From Salegentibacter salegens (GTDB lineage Bacteria; Bacteroidota; Bacteroidia; Flavobacteriales; Flavobacteriaceae), in contig NZ_LT670848.1 in the NCBI RefSeq assembly GCF_900142975.1, positions 1,302,001 to 1,366,000 on the forward strand: a DNA stretch of 64,000 nt, in the 5' to 3' direction. The notes under the pieces are model-generated. The model did not search any database. It was given only the letters and a program-made list of their open reading frames with translations, and was not told the DNA's origin. The position numbers and the translations under genes were made by a program. How positions within the stretch are numbered: the first letter of the stretch is position 1; the number at the start of each line of letters is the position of its first letter. Below are positions 27,853 to 37,711 of the stretch, one piece after another.

Positions 27853-29466
27853 TTATTCTTTTCCAAAAGTCAAAATTTTAAATTCCGCTTGTAGCGGGTC
27901 TAATTCTTTTAATAATACTGAAATCAATTCGGAGCCGTATTCTGTATAAATTTCCGAAAAATTGGTTTGGCGTTCCTGTAAACCTTTATTCGGAAAGAGT
28001 TCATTTTGAAGCTCTGCAATTCTACTTACCTCATCTTCCAGTTTTCGTTTTTGTGCTTTTAAAAGACGTTTTTCGAGATTATCGAGTCCTTTTAATTGTT
28101 TTACTTCCTGGGCTTTTACTGCGCCAAGAAAAGATTTATCGGTTTTCTCTGCCAGGTCATACATCTGATGAAATTGCTCCACCAAATGTTCTTTCTGTTC
28201 AGAAAAATCAATATCTATATTTGAAATTTGCCGCACTTTTCTATTAATAAGTTCGTGCTGCTTTAGAAATAATTCTTTGTGTGATATATTTAGTTTCCTA
28301 CGCTTCTCATCTAATTTTTCTGACTGAATTAAAGCAGAATTCCGAAGTAATAAAACCGGAAAAACAACATTTTCAGCCTTAAAATAATCTTTTAACTCCA
28401 GCCAGTAGGCAATTTCTCCTCCCCCGCCAATATAACAAAGATTAGGTAAAATCACTTCCTGGTATAAAGGCCGAAGCATCACATTTGGACTAAATCTTTC
28501 CGGAAATTCTTTTAATTCCTTCAGAATTTCCTTCTTGCTGAATTTAATTTCGGTTTCGTGTACAAAATACTCACCATCTCTCTCAATAATACGTTCCCGC
28601 AAACCATTATTCAAATAAAACAGGTTGATTTCTCTAGGATTCACTTGTACATTATACCCAAGCTCATTTAGTTTTTCGGTAGTTTGCGTGGTAGTTTTAT
28701 GCGAAATTTGCTCTAAAAGTTCATTTTCAGCATAAGGGATAAAAAGTTTTTTGAGTTCTTTTTGCTGCGCATCTAATATCACCAAACCTTCTTCCTTAAA
28801 AAGTTCGTTGGCGAGATATAAAGTTGCATCGGTAAGATTATCGTGCTGCAGGTAAGATTTTTTAAACAATTCCTTTAAATAATCGGCATCTTTTCCGCCT
28901 CCTATTTCAGCTGAAAAAAGCTTAAAAACTTCTTCCAGGCCTTCGGTAGATAAATTTCCAACCGCATCATTTTCGGCATTTTTGGGAGCATTGGCCCACT
29001 GAAACTTTTTTCCGTTTAAATTAAAGAAATTGATCTCCTCAAAATCGTGATCTTCGGTGGCCATCCAATACACCGGTACAAAATTATTTTCAGGATATTT
29101 TTGTTTTAATTTTCGGGTAAGATTAATTGTGGAAACAATTTTATATAAAAAATAAAGAGGTCCGGTAAATAAGTTCAATTGATGCCCGGTTACCACGGTA
29201 AAGGTTTTTTCCTCTTGCAGCGCTTCAATATTGCTTTGCGTAGCTTCTGAAACTTCCAACCCGGAATATTGCTCTTTTAAAGCTTTTACCAGAATCGCCC
29301 TGTTTTCTTTAGGAAAGGACGACTTCTCCTCTATTTGCGCCCTAAAGTTCTCCAGGTTTGGAAAGCGATTATAAAAAGTTTTTAGCTCCTCTTTTTCATC
29401 GAGATAATCTAAAATAAGCTCGGTAAAATAATTAGTTTCTTTGTACGGAATACACTCGGTTGGCAT
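27853..29466 (-). CDS. bshC: Bacillithiol biosynthesis cysteine-adding enzyme
   Basis: A 537-residue protein of the BshC (YllA) family, which joins cysteine to GlcN-malate in the last step of bacillithiol synthesis. Family features seen: the Rossmann-like VVTGHQLNLFTGPLYFLYKI, VPVYWMATEDHDFEEINFF and LRPLYQEVILPNLCYIGGGG, then a long coiled coil at about 390-500. Start: ATG at 29466 (MPTECIPYKETNYF) rather than a TTG two codons earlier. The decarboxylase gene follows directly, a pairing worth noting. Confidence 0.95.
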   Translation of the reverse strand: MPTECIPYKETNYFTELILDYLDEKEELKTFYNRFPNLENFRAQIEEKSSFPKENRAILVKALKEQYSGLEVSEATQSNIEALQEEKTFTVVTGHQLNLFTGPLYFLYKIVSTINLTRKLKQKYPENNFVPVYWMATEDHDFEEINFFNLNGKKFQWANAPKNAENDAVGNLSTEGLEEVFKLFSAEIGGGKDADYLKELFKKSYLQHDNLTDATLYLANELFKEEGLVILDAQQKELKKLFIPYAENELLEQISHKTTTQTTEKLNELGYNVQVNPREINLFYLNNGLRERIIERDGEYFVHETEIKFSKKEILKELKEFPERFSPNVMLRPLYQEVILPNLCYIGGGGEIAYWLELKDYFKAENVVFPVLLLRNSALIQSEKLDEKRRKLNISHKELFLKQHELINRKVRQISNIDIDFSEQKEHLVEQFHQMYDLAEKTDKSFLGAVKAQEVKQLKGLDNLEKRLLKAQKRKLEDEVSRIAELQNELFPNKGLQERQTNFSEIYTEYGSELISVLLKELDPLQAEFKILTFGKE

Positions 29467-29577
29467 TAGCAATTTTTTGGATGGTAAAGATACCGAAGTT
29501 AAGAATTTTATTCACTAATTTTTAGTTAATTTGGCGTTAGATACTATATTTACTCGTAGTAGTGGTTTATACTTCCA

Positions 29578-29647
29578 CGTCATGCTGAACTAGTTTCAGC
29601 ATCTAACATATTTTAAATCCAGACCCTGAAATAAATTCAGGGTGACG
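29578..29647 (+). repeat. Dispersed hairpin repeat, copy 4 (short form)
   Basis: CGTCATGCTGAAC, TTTCAGCATCTAAC, then AGACCCTGAAATAAATTCAG and GGTGACG. The minimal two-hairpin form, 70 bp. Confidence 0.85.
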
Positions 29648-29690
29648 TAATTAGAAATCAGGATTCTTATTCAACATTTAAAATCAATCA

Positions 29691-32171
29691 ATGAAATCAA
29701 CTTTACTTTTTGTCACCTTTCTTTTTTTAGGTTTACAAATCAATGCACAATTACAAAGTCCGGAAGAATTTCTGGGTTATGAAATTGGCGAACAATTCTC
29801 CCGTCACGCCGATGTGGTAAATTATTTTGAACAGGTAGCCAAAAATTCTCCTTTGGTGCAATACCATACCTACGGAAAAACCAATGAACGCCGCCCGCTT
29901 ACCTACGCGGTGATTTCTTCGGAAGAAAATTTGCGAAACCTGGAAGAAATTAGAAATAATCATCTTGGCAACACCGGTATTGCAGAAGCTGAAGCCAAAG
30001 CCGATAAAGCTATTGTTTGGTTAAGCTATAATGTTCACGGCAATGAAGCTTCCGGGACTGAAGCTGCGATGAAAACCCTTTATGAGTTGATCACCGAAAA
30101 AGAAGATTGGCTGGAAAATACAGTGGTAATTTTAGATCCCAGTGTAAATCCCGATGGCCGCGATAGATATATTAATTGGTATAACCAGGTAAAAGCAGAG
30201 CCTTATGACCCTTTGCAGGCTGCAGCCGAGCATCACGAACCCTGGCCGGGCGGAAGACCAAATCATTATTTATTTGATCTTAACCGTGATTGGGCCTGGG
30301 CCACGCAGGTTGAAACCCAGCAACGACTCAAAATTTACAACCAGTGGATGCCGCATATTCACGTAGATTTTCACGAGCAGGGCATTAATGAGCCTTATTA
30401 TTTTGCTCCCGCTGCAGAACCTTTTCACGAAATTATTACGCCATTTCAAAGAGAATTTCAAACCGAAATTGGGAAGAATCACGCTAAATATTTTGATGAA
30501 GAAGGCTGGTTGTTTTTTACCAAGGAGCGTTTTGATTTGCTATACCCAAGTTACGGAGACACCTATCCAACTTATATGGGCGCCATTGGAATGACTTACG
30601 AACAGGCCGGTCACGGTCGCGCCGGATTGGGAATAAACACCGATGAAGGTTATGAACTTACTCTAAAAGATCGGGTAGCGCATCACCATACCACCGGACT
30701 TTCAACTATTGAAGTAGCAACTAAAAATATTGATGCTTTAAATACTGAATTCAAAAAATACTTTGATAATTCAGGCCTGGAATATAAATCCTATGCGGTA
30801 AAAGGAAATCCTGATAAGGTCGCTTCGCTAAAAGAATTGCTGGATAAACACGAAATAAAGTATCAAAAAGCGACTTCTGGAAGGCTAAACGGATTTAATT
30901 ATACAGAAGGAAAAACAGGCAGATTTAATGCCGATGAAAACACCCTGGTAATTAATACAAATCAGCCAAAAGGTAAAATGGTAAACGTGCTTTTTGAACC
31001 TACCACTACCTTAACCGATTCTTTAACTTACGATATTACCGCCTGGAGTTTACCTTATGCTTATGGTCTGGAAGCGGTTGCCAGCACCCGCGAAGTTTCT
31101 TCTGAAGAAAATTCTACAAATGCTGAAATTTCCAATAAGGCAAACCCATCGGGAGCTGGTTATGTAACTAAGTGGAATGCACTACAGGATGCACAGTTTT
31201 TAGCTGAATTGCTAAAGGAAAATATTAAAGTTCGTTTTAGTGAAATTCCGTTTAAAAGTGAAGGAAAAGAATTTGAACGTGGTAGTTTGATACTCACAAA
31301 AAGTGACAATAGAACCAATGAAAATTTTGATGAGACTGTCGTTGAAATCGCAAATAAACATCAACGACAACTTATCCCGGCAAATACCAGTTTTGCCGGT
31401 AGCGGACCCGATTTTGGTTCTCCTGAAGTGAAACTTATCAATCCGCCAAAAGTTGCTGTTTTAAAAGGAAAAGGGACTTCTTCTTTAAATTATGGGGAAA
31501 TCTGGCACTTTTTTGAGCAAGACTTAAAATATCCGCTGACTTCAATAAACACCGATTATTTTAAGGGTATAAACCTCACTCAATTTGATGTCCTGATAAT
31601 GCCAGAAGGTAATTATTCTGATATTTTAGATGAGGATGCTTTAAATCGAGTAAAAGACTGGGTAAGCAATGGCGGGAAACTTATCGCGATTGGCAGCGCT
31701 GCAAAAACTTTTGCCGGAAAAGACGATTTTACCCTTAAGGAAAACAAATCTGAAACCAAAGATTCTACAGCTACAGGGAATTTAATTCCTTATGCACAAA
31801 GAGAGCGGGAAGCGGCGAAAGATATGATTACCGGGAGCATTATAAAAACCAAACTGGATAATACGCATCCTATGGCATTTGGCTACAGCGACACCTATTT
31901 GAGTTTAAAATTAAGCAGCGATAGCTATAAATTGCTCGATGAAGGTTACAACGTTGCCTTTATTCAAAAACCAGAAATCGTAGCAGGTTTTGTAGGGAAT
32001 TCTGCTATTAAAAATCTTAAAAACTCACTTGTTTTTGGTGAAGAAAGAATGGGAAGCGGAAGTGTTATTTATATGGTAGATAATCCCTTATTCCGGGCAT
32101 TCTGGGAGAACGGGAAATTGTTCTTCGCGAATTCAGTTTTCTTTGTGAATAATAATAAATTCAGACTTTAA
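29691..32171 (+). CDS. Secreted M14-family zinc carboxypeptidase
   Basis: An 826-residue protein with signal peptide (1-19, ends INAQ). The M14 zinc site is visible: NVHGNEASGTEAAM (HxxE), DPSVNPDGRDRY, RDWAW and the third ligand in HIHVDFHEQGINEPYYF. The catalytic Glu region is probably GYELTLKDRVAHHHT. A C-terminal ~350-residue extension with a Rossmann-like middle part (LTQFDVLIMPEGNYSDIL) is typical of the long Bacteroidota members. Periplasmic peptide degradation is inferred. A terminator hairpin follows at 32221. Confidence 0.92.
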   Translation: MKSTLLFVTFLFLGLQINAQLQSPEEFLGYEIGEQFSRHADVVNYFEQVAKNSPLVQYHTYGKTNERRPLTYAVISSEENLRNLEEIRNNHLGNTGIAEAEAKADKAIVWLSYNVHGNEASGTEAAMKTLYELITEKEDWLENTVVILDPSVNPDGRDRYINWYNQVKAEPYDPLQAAAEHHEPWPGGRPNHYLFDLNRDWAWATQVETQQRLKIYNQWMPHIHVDFHEQGINEPYYFAPAAEPFHEIITPFQREFQTEIGKNHAKYFDEEGWLFFTKERFDLLYPSYGDTYPTYMGAIGMTYEQAGHGRAGLGINTDEGYELTLKDRVAHHHTTGLSTIEVATKNIDALNTEFKKYFDNSGLEYKSYAVKGNPDKVASLKELLDKHEIKYQKATSGRLNGFNYTEGKTGRFNADENTLVINTNQPKGKMVNVLFEPTTTLTDSLTYDITAWSLPYAYGLEAVASTREVSSEENSTNAEISNKANPSGAGYVTKWNALQDAQFLAELLKENIKVRFSEIPFKSEGKEFERGSLILTKSDNRTNENFDETVVEIANKHQRQLIPANTSFAGSGPDFGSPEVKLINPPKVAVLKGKGTSSLNYGEIWHFFEQDLKYPLTSINTDYFKGINLTQFDVLIMPEGNYSDILDEDALNRVKDWVSNGGKLIAIGSAAKTFAGKDDFTLKENKSETKDSTATGNLIPYAQREREAAKDMITGSIIKTKLDNTHPMAFGYSDTYLSLKLSSDSYKLLDEGYNVAFIQKPEIVAGFVGNSAIKNLKNSLVFGEERMGSGSVIYMVDNPLFRAFWENGKLFFANSVFFVNNNKFRL

Positions 32172-32220
32172 AAGATTAGAATTCTTTTGCCACGAATGCA
32201 CGAATAATTTTATTGAATTA

Positions 32221-32256
32221 TCCTGCGAGGTTTCTTTTAACCTCGTAGGTATTTTT
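32221..32256 (+). terminator. Terminator-like hairpin, related to 37885-37915
   Basis: The stem CCTGCGAGGTT pairs with AACCTCGTAGG and is followed by TATTTTT, 50 bp past the M14 gene. The same hairpin with GCAAGG/CCTTG arms occurs at 37885-37915, so it may be a dispersed repeat used as a terminator. Confidence 0.65.
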
Positions 32257-32448
32257 CTTAACGAAACTCTTTCTCTTACCACAAATTCACTAAATTATTC
32301 TACGCTCATTTGAGGGTTTTTAAGCTTAAAATTTAAAGTAAACCACAAACGCTAATCAGGTCTCGCAATAACAAAACCTAATATTCGTGTATTCGTGGCT
32401 ATATTTAGGACTCCAATGATTTAATTCTGAAACAATCGAAATAAACAC

Positions 32449-32456
32449 TAATTTTG
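32449..32456 (+). promoter_or_regulatory. -7 promoter box of the M16 peptidase gene
   Basis: TAATTTTG matches the Bacteroidota TAnnTTTG -7 consensus and lies 20 bp before the ATG at 32477. No clear -33 TTG is seen at the usual distance, so confidence is limited. Confidence 0.4.
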
Positions 32457-32476
32457 GTTTGATAAAATTGAACTTA

Positions 32477-35296
32477 ATGAAATTCAGAATTATACTTTTA
32501 CTGCTTTGCGGCTTTGCAATTTCTCAAAATATCCACTCCCAGGAACGAACCGATTTTAATGTAGATTTTGAAACATACACTTTAGAAAATGGCTTAAACG
32601 TTATTTTTCACGTAGATAAATCAGATCCCGTAGTAGCGGTAGCATTAACCGCACACGTAGGTTCTGCCCGTGAAAAAGAAGGCCGAACCGGTTTTGCCCA
32701 TCTTTTTGAGCATCTTTTATTTTTAGAATCAGAAAACCTGGGCAAAGGCGGACTTGACAAACTAAGCGCGAGAATTGGAGGCTCTGGTGCCAATGCTTCT
32801 ACCAGCCGCGATCGCACCAATTATTTTCAAACCGTACCAAAAGACGCTTTGGAAAAAATGATCTGGGCTGAAGCCGACAAACTCGGGTATTTTATCAATA
32901 CAGTTACAGAACCCGTGCTTGCAAAAGAAAAACAGGTAGTAAAAAACGAAAAAAGACAGAGTGTGGATAACCGCCCTTATGGCCATACTATGTATGTGAT
33001 CGATAAGAATTTATATCCCGAAGACCATCCATATAACTGGCAGGTTATTGGCTCGCTAGAAGATCTGCAAAATGCTACGCTTCAGGATGTAAAGGAGTTT
33101 TATAACAACTGGTATGTGCCCAATAATGTAACATTAAGTATTGCTGGTGATTTTGATAAAGAGCAGGCCAAAGAATGGATTCATAAATATTTTGATGGAA
33201 TACCGCGTGGTCCCAAAATTGAACGAGAAGAAAAGCAATTGGTAGCACTTTCCGAAACCAAAAAACTCTATTACGAAGATAATTTTGCGCGGCTTCCGCA
33301 ACTAACTATCGCCTGGCCGGCCGTATATTCCTACCACGAAGACACCTATGCTTTAGAAGTGCTGGCAAAATATTTAAGCGAGGGAAAAAACGCGCCGTTG
33401 TATCAAAACCTGGTATCAGAAAAAGAACTTACAGATCGCGTTAGAATGTACAATTATACTTCAGAATTGGCCGGACAGTTGATGCTTCAGGTTACCGCCT
33501 ATAATGATGTTGATCTCGATAAAGTAGAAGCTGCAATTTTTAAGGTTTTTGAAGAATTTGAAGCCGAAGGTATTCCGCAACGCGATTTAAAGCGAATTAA
33601 AGCACAACAGGAAACAGAATTTTATAATAGCCTTGCGAGCGTTTTAGGAAAAGGCTTTCAACTGGCTCAATATCAAATTTTTGCCAACGATCCTAATTAC
33701 ATCAATAAAGACGTAGAAAAAATCCTTGCGGTTACAAAGGAAGACGTGAGCCGGGTTTACGAAAAATATATAAAAGGAAAACATTATGTTGCGACCAGTT
33801 TTGTTCCGAAAGGGCAAGTTGACCTCGCTTTAGAAAAGTCAGAAGAAGCCGAAGTGGTAGAAGAAAAAATAGTTAAAAATGCTGAAGAAGAAGTGAATGT
33901 TTCAACTGATGCTTCGTACAAAAAAACTCCTTCCAGTTTTGACCGAAGTGTAGAACCGCCGTATAGTAGCGCACCAGAATTAAACGTACCGGAAATTTGG
34001 AAAAATAACCTTCCTTCCGGACTTAAGATTTATGGAATTACAAACAATGAAGTTCCGTTAGTGAAATTCAGCCTGGAAATGGAAGGCGGGTTATTACTGG
34101 AAAATCCTAATAAAGTTGGGGTTTCTAACCTTTTGGCTAATCTCCTTACCAAAGGCACTAAAGATAAAACTCCTAAAGAATTGGAAGAAGCCATTCAATT
34201 ATTAGGTGCCGATATTCGGGTAAATGCCGGGGATGAAAAAATTGTTTTAAGTGGAAGTACTCTGGCAAAAAATTATGGGGAAACCATAGATTTAGTTCAG
34301 GAAATATTACTGGAACCTCGTTGGGATTCAACCGAATTTAAACTGGTAAAACAGCAGGCGCTTAGCAGCATTCAACAACAGGAAGCCGATCCAAATAATA
34401 TTGCCAATAACGAATTTAGAAAACTTATTTACGGTGAAGATCATATTTTAGGTCAAAATAATTTAGGAACCAGGAATTCGGTAAAAAACATTACCATAGA
34501 AGATCTTCAGAATTATTATTCAGAAAATCTCAGTCCAAAACACAGTGTTTTTCACGTTGCAGGAGCTATTGAAAAAGAAGAAGCGATAAAAGGAATTCGT
34601 GGACTCTCGGTTGCCTGGCCTCCTAAATCGGTTAAAATGCCTGAAGTTGCTCAACCCCAACTTCCGGAGAAATCACAGATTTACTTTTATGATGTTCCCG
34701 GCGCAAAACAATCGGTTATAAGATTTGGCGCTCCTGCCCTGGCCGCTACCGATGATGATTTTTATACTGCCGAAGTGATGAATTACCGTTTAGGTGGCGG
34801 AGGCTTTGCCTCGCAGCTCACCCAGGAATTACGAGAAGGAAAAGGTTATACCTATGGAATTCGCTCAGGATTTAGTGCCGGTAAGAACAAGGGTACATTT
34901 CTAATTTACAGCGGAGTAAGAACAAATATTACCTACGATGCCGTAAAATTAATTAAAGAAATTATTGAGGAATATCCTCAAAATTTTGACGGGGAAGATA
35001 TGGAAGTCACCCGCGGATTTATGATAAAAAGTAACGCCAGGAAGTTTGAGACCCTAAATTCAAAACTCGACATGCTAAGTGAAATCAGCACTTTTGGCAG
35101 GGATCACAATTATATAAAGCAACGGGAAAAAATGGTGAATGAGCTTACCGTTCTGGATATTCGTGAGCTAGCAGAGAAATATATTAATCCTGAAAAAATG
35201 TATTTTTTAATTGTTGGAGATGCCGAGACACAAATGAAAAAACTGGAAGAGCTTGGTTTAGGAAAACCTGTTTTATTAAACGAAACTAAAGAATAA
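32477..35296 (+). CDS. M16-family (insulinase-like) zinc peptidase, two-domain, secreted
   Basis: A 939-residue protein with signal peptide (MKFRIILLLLCGFAISQNIH..SQ). The inverted zinc motif HLFEH (HxxEH) is in GFAHLFEHLLFLESE, with the distal Glu in EKQVVKNEKRQSVDN. The C-terminal half repeats the fold without the zinc site (LPSGLKIYGITNNEVPLVKF and YRLGGGGFASQLTQELREGK), as in PqqL/pitrilysin-like pairs. ATG at 32477 is preferred to an upstream TTG. Its stop overlaps the start of the exchanger gene (TAATG). Confidence 0.95.
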   Translation: MKFRIILLLLCGFAISQNIHSQERTDFNVDFETYTLENGLNVIFHVDKSDPVVAVALTAHVGSAREKEGRTGFAHLFEHLLFLESENLGKGGLDKLSARIGGSGANASTSRDRTNYFQTVPKDALEKMIWAEADKLGYFINTVTEPVLAKEKQVVKNEKRQSVDNRPYGHTMYVIDKNLYPEDHPYNWQVIGSLEDLQNATLQDVKEFYNNWYVPNNVTLSIAGDFDKEQAKEWIHKYFDGIPRGPKIEREEKQLVALSETKKLYYEDNFARLPQLTIAWPAVYSYHEDTYALEVLAKYLSEGKNAPLYQNLVSEKELTDRVRMYNYTSELAGQLMLQVTAYNDVDLDKVEAAIFKVFEEFEAEGIPQRDLKRIKAQQETEFYNSLASVLGKGFQLAQYQIFANDPNYINKDVEKILAVTKEDVSRVYEKYIKGKHYVATSFVPKGQVDLALEKSEEAEVVEEKIVKNAEEEVNVSTDASYKKTPSSFDRSVEPPYSSAPELNVPEIWKNNLPSGLKIYGITNNEVPLVKFSLEMEGGLLLENPNKVGVSNLLANLLTKGTKDKTPKELEEAIQLLGADIRVNAGDEKIVLSGSTLAKNYGETIDLVQEILLEPRWDSTEFKLVKQQALSSIQQQEADPNNIANNEFRKLIYGEDHILGQNNLGTRNSVKNITIEDLQNYYSENLSPKHSVFHVAGAIEKEEAIKGIRGLSVAWPPKSVKMPEVAQPQLPEKSQIYFYDVPGAKQSVIRFGAPALAATDDDFYTAEVMNYRLGGGGFASQLTQELREGKGYTYGIRSGFSAGKNKGTFLIYSGVRTNITYDAVKLIKEIIEEYPQNFDGEDMEVTRGFMIKSNARKFETLNSKLDMLSEISTFGRDHNYIKQREKMVNELTVLDIRELAEKYINPEKMYFLIVGDAETQMKKLEELGLGKPVLLNETKE

Positions 35297-36258
35297 TGAT
35301 ACTGCCTGTTATTTTACTTGTGCTGGGCCTCGTAGTCCTTATTTTTGGAGCCAACTACATGGTTGAAGGCGCTTCTGCCCTGGCGAAAAAATTCAATATT
35401 TCTAACCTGGCCATCGGATTAACAATTGTGGCTTTTGGAACATCGGCACCCGAATTGGTAGTAAATACCTTTGCCGCTGCCGATGGGTATTCAGATATTG
35501 TTTTTGGAAATGTGATAGGTAGTAATAACTTCAACCTCTTTATAATCCTGGGAATTACCGGGCTCATCACTCCGTTAGCGGTGCAATCCAGTACTGCGTG
35601 GAAAGAAATTCCTATTTCGCTTATTGCCGTAATTATTCTTTTTATGATGGTAAATGACCAGGTTATTTTTTCCGGTAAAACCAGTATTTTAGGTACTTTA
35701 GACGGATTTATTTTACTTTTCTGTTTCCTGGCTTTCCTTTTTTATGTGTACAAACAACTTAAAAATGATGATGTAGCCGAAGATGATAATATCAAACTGC
35801 TGTCTCCTTTAAAAACTACCATTTTTATCATTGGCGGTTTGGCAGGATTGGTTTTGGGTGGTCAATTGGTAGTAAACAACGCTATAGACATTGCCGAAAG
35901 TATGGGAATTAGTCAGAAAATTATTGGACTTACGGTAGTAGCTGCAGGAACTTCCCTTCCTGAATTAGCAACTTCTATAGTAGCCGCTGCAAAAAAGAAT
36001 GCTGATATTGCTGTGGGAAATATTATTGGTTCTAATATTTTTAATATTTTCCTCATCCTTTCCACCGCCTCGCTTATAAAACCTATTGATTTCAACCTGA
36101 ATTTCAACCAGGATCTTTATATTCTTGCCGGTGGTACTCTTTTTCTACTTTTAGCGATGTTCACCGGAAAACGTAAAAGGCTGGACCGCTGGGAAGCCTT
36201 AATTTTACTCGTATTTTATCTAGGCTACACCACCTATTTAGTAATGCAGGAATTGTAA
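35296..36258 (+). CDS. Calcium/sodium antiporter (CaCA family, YrbG-like)
   Basis: A 320-residue inner-membrane protein of about ten helices with two inverted alpha repeats: AFGTSAPELVVNTFAA..GNVIGSNNFNLFIILG and AAGTSLPELATSIVAA..GNIIGSNIFNIFLILS. The conserved Glu in each (APEL/LPEL) binds the cation. The start ATG overlaps the stop of the M16 peptidase gene by one base (TAATG), so the two are translationally coupled. Confidence 0.95.
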   Translation: MILPVILLVLGLVVLIFGANYMVEGASALAKKFNISNLAIGLTIVAFGTSAPELVVNTFAAADGYSDIVFGNVIGSNNFNLFIILGITGLITPLAVQSSTAWKEIPISLIAVIILFMMVNDQVIFSGKTSILGTLDGFILLFCFLAFLFYVYKQLKNDDVAEDDNIKLLSPLKTTIFIIGGLAGLVLGGQLVVNNAIDIAESMGISQKIIGLTVVAAGTSLPELATSIVAAAKKNADIAVGNIIGSNIFNIFLILSTASLIKPIDFNLNFNQDLYILAGGTLFLLLAMFTGKRKRLDRWEALILLVFYLGYTTYLVMQEL

Positions 36259-36348
36259 AAGATAGTAGATAGGAATGTTTTGGAATTCTTTGTTGATTTT
36301 ATGAATTCCTTCTCATTTTTTGGAACTTAATTGAATTAATTCAGTCGT

Positions 36349-36783
36349 ATGAAAAAGATATTACTACTCCCCGCCCTGGCTTTGTTACTTAGCTGCACTA
36401 ACGAGGCTGAAAAGGAAAAGACAAATTTGCGCATAGATACGCTTGAAGCTGATCTCACCAGTTTAAAGATTGAAAATGATTCTCTGGAAAAAGAATTGCG
36501 ATTATTAAAAAGTCGAAATCCCATAGTTTTTACTGAAGATTTTGACACACTGCAAAACCCTGAAACTTTTATAGTAGAATCTTTAGAACGAAATTCACAA
36601 CTTATCCCTGAAAAATCTGTTTTAGGTGGCACCATGCGATTTGTAGATTCTGAAATTCTAAATCAACGCTTTATCTGGGCAGCATATGAAGACGGTCACA
36701 TAGCCGGCGAAGCAATTTTTCAATATAAATTAAACGAAGCTGATAGCGTTGACTTTAAACTAATTTCGGAAATTAAAAATTAA
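36349..36783 (+). CDS. Coiled-coil lipoprotein, unknown
   Basis: A 144-residue protein with lipoprotein signal (MKKILLLPALALLLSCTNEA, Cys at 16). A heptad-like coiled coil follows (about 25-57, rich in L, E, K, D), then a globular C-terminal part. No family recognised. Its stop overlaps the convergent membrane-protein gene by 4 bp. Confidence 0.75.
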   Translation: MKKILLLPALALLLSCTNEAEKEKTNLRIDTLEADLTSLKIENDSLEKELRLLKSRNPIVFTEDFDTLQNPETFIVESLERNSQLIPEKSVLGGTMRFVDSEILNQRFIWAAYEDGHIAGEAIFQYKLNEADSVDFKLISEIKN

Positions 36784-37115
36784 GCAACGGCTGGTTTCGC
36801 GAACTTCTCCCGAAGTAAGTCTAGATCTTCTTCAGTAAATCCTTTAAGTTCCACCATATCACCGGTAGCTTTTGGTGCCTTTATAATCAAGTGATAGTTG
36901 CTTAAATGAATATTTACTTCCGGAGTAAAATGGTAGGTTTTTGGTTTTTGATGTAATCTTGCAACGATCAATTTTTCGTCGTCCCAGGTGATATATTCAG
37001 TGTTTCTTCCGCTTTGCTTATAGGCGAGAAAAGCATATAGAGAACCGGAAATCACATACAAAACGGGAATTAAATACCTGCCGCGGTCTGCAGTTAGGTA
37101 AAATGAAAAACCCAT
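36780..37115 (-). CDS. Small membrane protein with PH-like tail, N-terminus out of frame
   Basis: From the internal ATG at 37115 the frame gives 111 residues: one hydrophobic segment (GRYLIPVLYVISGSLYAFLA), then EYITWDDEKLIVARLHQKPK and VELKGFTEEDLDLLREKF, which resembles a small PH-like domain. It is paralogous to the next gene (37191-37517). The likely true start is ATG at 37189, 1 bp after that gene's stop. Reading from it gives MKKIEKK and then stops, unless the run of eight T at 37169-37176 is one base longer; the frame then continues ISFFKRNLNYIFAVFWVLMG into this ORF. Confidence 0.6.
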   Translation of the reverse strand: MGFSFYLTADRGRYLIPVLYVISGSLYAFLAYKQSGRNTEYITWDDEKLIVARLHQKPKTYHFTPEVNIHLSNYHLIIKAPKATGDMVELKGFTEEDLDLLREKFAKPAVA

Positions 37116-37190
37116 TAAAACCCAAAAAACCGCAAAGATATAATTGAGGTTTCTTTTAAAGAAACTTATTTTTTTTCTATCTTTTTCATG

Positions 37191-37517
37191 TTAAGCGCTG
37201 GCCAAAGTTTGCGCAAAAATCAATTCGCTTTTTAATTTTTCAATATCGGCTTCAGTGTAGCCTTTAAGATCCACCATAGTCCCATCGGCCGGCCCCGATT
37301 TTATAGTCAGGTTAGATGGGGAGACATTAATACCGTCAATAGTTGACCAATTATAAGACCTTGTGCTTTGTTGCCATTCGCTAATCTCAATTTTTTCTTC
37401 ATCCCAGGCTATAAATTCTAAGGGCAAATCTTTCTTAAAATAGCCTACACAGGCATAAGTAAGTCCGATAATTGTATAACCATAAGACATCACATCATAT
37501 ACCTTAAAAATGATCAT
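37191..37517 (-). CDS. Small membrane protein paralogous to 36780-37115, N-terminus out of frame
   Basis: From ATG at 37517 the frame codes 108 residues: a hydrophobic segment (YTIIGLTYACVGYF), FIAWDEEKIEISEWQQSTRS and MVDLKGYTEADIEKLKSEL, matching its neighbour. In another frame an ATG at 37600 gives MPRISKKSSFFRSNYFYITG then SIWGIAF, similar to the neighbour's hidden N-terminus, and stops at 37519-37517 in a TAATG overlap with this start. Either a one-base deletion in the T4 run split the gene, or it restarts there. The open frame also reaches an unlikely TTG at 37664. Confidence 0.55.
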   Translation of the reverse strand: MIIFKVYDVMSYGYTIIGLTYACVGYFKKDLPLEFIAWDEEKIEISEWQQSTRSYNWSTIDGINVSPSNLTIKSGPADGTMVDLKGYTEADIEKLKSELIFAQTLASA

Positions 37518-37711
37518 TAAAAGGCTATACCCCAAATACTTCCGGTAATATAAAAATAGTTGCTTCGGAAAAAGCTGGATTTTTTTGAAATTCGTGGCAT
37601 AGCTTTTAAGATATTGGAAAAAAGATAATAAATATTTTGAAATTTGAATTTGAGATTTTAACAATAATTGTATATCCGTATAGTGTCCTAATTATAAAAT
37701 TTAGCTTTATA

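Noticed and set aside
37518..37664. Long form of the small membrane protein starting at TTG 37664
   Set aside because: The first 49 codons do not resemble the paralogue next door, while an alternative frame from ATG 37600 does.
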